Positions 61,284 to 64,000 of a DNA stretch of 64,000 nucleotides are shown one piece after another. How positions within the stretch are numbered: the first letter of the stretch is position 1; each line of letters begins with the position of its first letter. This DNA comes from Bacillota bacterium. GTDB taxonomy: Bacteria; Bacillota; Bacilli; Paenibacillales; Paenibacillaceae. The translations under genes were made by a program, and so were the position numbers. Under the pieces are notes generated by a model. That model ran no database searches, had not been told where the DNA came from, and worked only from the letters and a program-made list of their open reading frames with translations. The stretch spans positions 107,376 to 171,375 of the forward strand of contig JAEWAQ010000062.1 of NCBI GenBank assembly GCA_023391635.1, written 5' to 3'.

Positions 61284-62470
61284 AGAAGGTAAACATCGTA
61301 TTGGTAGGCATCGGCGGGTACGGAACGAAGTATGTGAAGGACTTGCTGCAGGACGAGAATAAGTATCCGTGCACAGTCGTCGGTGCGGTCGATCCGTATC
61401 CCGATAACAGTCCGGTGTTACCGGCATTGACCGAGCGCGGCATCCCGATCTATCCGACGCTGGAGGAGTTCTACGCCGGTACGCAGGCGCAGACGGATCT
61501 TGCGATCATCTCGTCGCCGATTCAATTTCATTGCCCGCAGACGTGCCTTGCGCTGTCTCACGGCAGCCATGTGCTGTGCGAGAAGCCGGTCAGCGCCAGT
61601 CTGGAAGATGCCCGGAAGATGATTCAGGCGCGCGACCAAGCGAACAAGACCGTCGCGATCGGCTATCAGTGGAGCTTCAGCGACAGCATCCTGTCGCTGA
61701 AGCGGGACATCGCAAGCGGGCTGTTCGGCAAGCCGAAGCGACTGCGGACGATCGTGCTCTGGCCGAGGTCCGATCGGTATTACGCCCGCGGCTGGGCCGG
61801 GAAGCTGCGCGACCAAGCGGGCAACCTGATCATGGACAGCGTGGCGAACAATGCGACGGCCCATTATATCCACAACATGTTCTATGTGCTGGGGCGGACT
61901 GTGGACGAGAGCGCTCGGCCTGCCCGCGTGACCGCGGAGCTGTATCGGGCGAACCGGATCGAAAATTATGACACCGCCGCGATGCGCGTACATACGGAGG
62001 AGGGAACGGAACTGCTGTATTACGGGGCGCATCCCGTCCAGGACAAAGTGGGCGCGATGTTCCACTACGAATTCGAACTGGCGGACATCACGTACGACCA
62101 GGATTCGGCCGATGGCATCGTGGCGCGGTTCCATGACGGGAATACCCGGACGTACGGGGATCCGAACCAGGACGACGAGGCCAAGCTGCGGGCGGCGATC
62201 GACGCTGCGCGCGGAGAAAGCGGCATCGTCTGCGGGGTGGAAACCGCCCTGTCGCACACGATCTGCATACTTGCCATGCAGGAATCGACTCCCGCAATCG
62301 TCGAGTTTCCCGAAGAGATCGTACGGCGCGGAGAACCGTTGTCGAACGGCGAGATCGGCAACTATGTAGAAGACCTCGTCGCGCAGCTCGTCGACTGCTA
62401 CGAGCGTGGAGTGCTGCCTGCGGAGGCTGGCCTCGGCTGGGCGCGGGCTGGCAAGGAAATCGTGGTGTGA
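61280..62470 (+). CDS. Gfo/Idh/MocA-family oxidoreductase
   Basis: This 396-residue NAD(P)-dependent sugar dehydrogenase starts at a TTG after GGGGAGG and overlaps the previous stop. The Rossmann motif is NIVLVGIGGYGTKYV; the catalytic Lys lies in HVLCEKPVSASLEDA. The second half is the alpha/beta substrate domain (RTIVLWPRSDRYYARGWAGK, DSVANNATAHYIHNM with the conserved His). It probably oxidises or isomerises a sugar released by the lyases and glycosidase of this cluster. Substrate cannot be read from the sequence. Confidence 0.88.
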   Translation: MKKVNIVLVGIGGYGTKYVKDLLQDENKYPCTVVGAVDPYPDNSPVLPALTERGIPIYPTLEEFYAGTQAQTDLAIISSPIQFHCPQTCLALSHGSHVLCEKPVSASLEDARKMIQARDQANKTVAIGYQWSFSDSILSLKRDIASGLFGKPKRLRTIVLWPRSDRYYARGWAGKLRDQAGNLIMDSVANNATAHYIHNMFYVLGRTVDESARPARVTAELYRANRIENYDTAAMRVHTEEGTELLYYGAHPVQDKVGAMFHYEFELADITYDQDSADGIVARFHDGNTRTYGDPNQDDEAKLRAAIDAARGESGIVCGVETALSHTICILAMQESTPAIVEFPEEIVRRGEPLSNGEIGNYVEDLVAQLVDCYERGVLPAEAGLGWARAGKEIVV

Positions 62471-62493
62471 AGTTGAAGGTAGTGTGAGCAAGA

Positions 62494-62876
62494 GTTATCC
62501 GGTCTGGTTGGGTAACACGGCGCTTGGAGCCGTTGCGAGCAGGAGTTACCCGGTCTAGTAGGGTAACTCAGCGCTTGGAGCCGTTGCGAGCAGGAGTTAC
62601 CTGGTCCGGCAGGGTAACGCGGCGCTCGGAGTCGCTGAGAGAGGTAGTTACCCGGTCTGGTTGGGTAACTCGGCGTTCGGAGCCGTTGCGAGAGGTAGTT
62701 ACCTGGTTTGGTTGGGTAATTCGGCGCTCGGAGCCGCTGAGAGAGGTAGTTACCCGGTCTGGTTGGGTAACTCGGCGCTCGTAGCCGCTGAGAGAGGTAG
62801 TTACCTGGTTTGGTTGGTTAATTCGGTGCTCGGAGCCGCTGATAGAGGTAGTTACCCGGTCTGGTTGGGTAGTTAA
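62494..62876 (+). repeat. Eight-copy 51-bp tandem array with hairpin units
   Basis: Units begin at 62494, 62545, 62596, 62647, 62698, 62749, 62800 and 62851, a constant 51 bp. Each contains GTTACCC-N9-GGGTAAC or a variant (GTTACCT with GGGTAAT) that still pairs through G-T. The array fills the 432-base gap between the dehydrogenase and the GH43-like gene. As 51 is a multiple of three, both strands stay open, but the resulting reading frames are artefacts. Confidence 0.93.
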
Positions 62877-62902
62877 ATAATATTGACAGGAGTGTGTTCG
62901 CA

Positions 62903-63796
62903 TTGGCGTTGCAGGTGACGCGATTTCCAGAAAATCCCCTGATAACGCCGGAGATGGACGCGAGTCTCGGAGATAATATCAATGGTCCTTCCTTGATCAA
63001 AGTGCCAAGCTGGGTGGAGAATCCGCTTGGCCTTTATTATCTCTATTTCGCTCATCATTCCGGCAAATTCATTCGAATGGCTTATGCCGATCGCCTGGAA
63101 GGCCCGTGGCTGATTTACACGCCCGGCACGCTGCAGCAGGCGCAGTCCTATTGTCGCGGCCATATTGCATCCCCTGATGTGCATGTCGATGAAGCAGAGC
63201 GACGCATCGTGATGTTCTATCATGGCGTGCCGCTCGAGCCCCCGGGCAAGGTGCCGCAGGCGACGAAAGTGGCGGTCTCGCACGACGGCCTGCATTTTAC
63301 CGCGAGACCCGAGACGTTGGGCCGGGCCTATTGGCGGGGCTTCAACTGGCGGGATCGTTATTACGGGATTACGATGTCAGGCCGGATGTACCGTTCGGAT
63401 CGGCAGCTCGGTGCTTATGAGGAAGGTCCGAATATTTTTTGTGATCTTGACATCTGGTTGAGACATTTGGCTGTTACATTGGATGGTGACCGGTTGACAC
63501 TCTTCTTCTCGATCAAGCAGGACACGCCGGAGCATATCGTCTGCGCGCGACTTACGCTCACTGACGCTTGGGAATCATGGCGCGTGACGGCATATGAGAG
63601 CGTGATCCGGCCGGAGCGGGAATATGAAGGTGCGGACTTGCCGTTGTTGCCATCGGAATCGGGCGCCGCCCGCATCCGCGTTCGGCAACTGCGCGATCCG
63701 GCGATCTATGAAGAAGACGGCCGTAAGTACCTGCTCTACTCCATTGCGGGGGAGAGCGGCATCGCGATGACGCGGCTAAGCAGGCTAAATGACTGA
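62903..63796 (+). CDS. GH43/GH32-clan-like five-bladed beta-propeller glycosidase
   Basis: The 297-residue protein starts at a TTG ten bases after AGGAG. FPENPLITPEMDASLGDNIN followed by GPSLIKVPSWVENPLGLYYL is the first blade, IASPDVHVDEAERRIVMFYHG the second, and RDPAIYEEDGRKYLLYS the last. These fit the five-bladed propeller of GH43-related enzymes. Conserved acids (Asp in ASPDVHV and RDPAIYEEDG, Glu near the end) could form the active site. No signal peptide. It probably removes terminal sugars from oligosaccharides in the same pathway. Confidence 0.78.
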   Translation: MALQVTRFPENPLITPEMDASLGDNINGPSLIKVPSWVENPLGLYYLYFAHHSGKFIRMAYADRLEGPWLIYTPGTLQQAQSYCRGHIASPDVHVDEAERRIVMFYHGVPLEPPGKVPQATKVAVSHDGLHFTARPETLGRAYWRGFNWRDRYYGITMSGRMYRSDRQLGAYEEGPNIFCDLDIWLRHLAVTLDGDRLTLFFSIKQDTPEHIVCARLTLTDAWESWRVTAYESVIRPEREYEGADLPLLPSESGAARIRVRQLRDPAIYEEDGRKYLLYSIAGESGIAMTRLSRLND

Positions 63797-63827
63797 TCGC
63801 ATGCCAAGTGCCGATTTGAGAACCGAG

Positions 63828-64000
63828 AGTACCTAATTCCCGCAAATTGATGCTCAAGCGCACCGAGCTAGGCACCAAAAGTACCTAACTCTCACAAATT
63901 GATGGCAAGCACACTGAGCTAGGCACCAAAAGTACCTAACTCGCACAAATTGATGGCAAGCGCACTGAGCTAGGCACCAAAAGTACCTAACTCTCACAAA
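63828..64000 (+). repeat. 51-52-bp tandem array running off the window
   Basis: The word AGTACCTAA starts at 63828, 63880, 63931 and 63982, so the period is 52, 51, 51. Each unit carries GAGCTAGGCAC-CAAAA-GTACCTAACTC, an inverted repeat with two mismatched positions. The array continues past the edge. Confidence 0.88.

Noticed and set aside
62494..62876. T-box or other riboswitch in the repeat gap
   Set aside because: Only repeated simple hairpins are seen; no conserved riboswitch core.
62524..62903. Open frames on both strands through the 51-bp array
   Set aside because: The 51-bp period keeps frames open by chance; there is no ribosome binding site and the product would only repeat a 17-residue unit. 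Treated as non-coding repeat.
56798..64000. CRISPR arrays
   Set aside because: The units follow each other without unique spacers and no cas gene is present.

Overview
The window reads as the chromosome of a Gram-positive, spore-forming bacterium of the Paenibacillus/Cohnella kind. The signs are strong AGGAGG-type ribosome binding sites, many TTG and GTG starts, giant secreted proteins with C-terminal SLH domains, a Spo0E-type phosphatase, a sugar ABC transporter with no ATPase gene of its own, and GC-rich coding DNA. No rRNA, tRNA, phage, CRISPR or intact insertion sequence was seen. All family assignments come from reading motifs by eye; no database search was run.

Layout. (1) 1-1.6 kb: the 5' part of a YhhN/lysoplasmalogenase-type membrane protein (minus strand, cut by the window edge), a purC-like scrap, a DUF1801 gene and a leftover 3' tip of trpB. 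The DUF1801/trpB-tip pair is a degraded copy of 15.1-16.1 kb. (2) 1.55-7.86 kb: a sugar operon, GntR/LacI-type regulator, L-rhamnose mutarotase, formylglycine-type sulfatase, two ABC permeases and a lipoprotein binding protein. It has a clear promoter, a tandem operator candidate and a terminator, and looks suited to a sulfated, rhamnose-containing glycan. (3) 7.9-10.3 kb: GPP34-like and MerR-like genes behind a promoter followed by seven heptamer repeats, then a two-gene ThrE-type exporter. (4) 10.5-14.2 kb: an McrB-McrC type IV restriction pair. (5) 14.2-17.4 kb: a lipoprotein, DUF1801 copy 2, a broken SRPBCC gene and a TrpB-like enzyme.

(6) 17.5-33.9 kb: an orphan response regulator with a SARP-like output, then two giant SLH proteins (1960 and about 2970 residues). 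Both giants carry the same promoter architecture: two TTGCAAC heptamers 11 bp apart, ending 11 bp before the -10 box. This is the layout SARP activators use, so the three genes probably form a small surface-protein regulon. (7) 34.1-36.6 kb: two overlapping WYL-domain genes and two micro-ORFs with good ribosome binding sites.

(8) 36.6-46.2 kb: the most unusual part, a seven-gene run on one strand behind a consensus promoter. It encodes a cytoplasmic histidine-kinase-like ATPase, a receiver-like protein with a HEPN RNase motif (R-N-x3-H), a MORN-repeat protein, an unknown protein, a soluble ZAS-type anti-sigma protein, a 1040-residue protein with a Lon/S16-like Ser-Lys site, and an ECF-like sigma factor. 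I propose it as a candidate undescribed stress or defence signalling system.

(9) 46.3-51.8 kb: a small unknown protein, a hybrid histidine kinase, a CheR methyltransferase, a receiver-kinase protein and a short Spo0E-family gene. (10) 51.9-64 kb: a polysaccharide-degradation cluster with a DUF1961 (YesU-like) protein, a heparinase II/III-like lyase, a second sulfatase, a 1376-residue lyase-like protein with fibronectin-like domains, a Gfo/Idh/MocA dehydrogenase and a GH43-like beta-propeller protein. Its gaps hold three unrelated tandem arrays with periods of 50, 51 and 51-52 bp, each unit able to form a hairpin. Regions 2 and 10 both fit growth on sulfated plant or algal polysaccharide.
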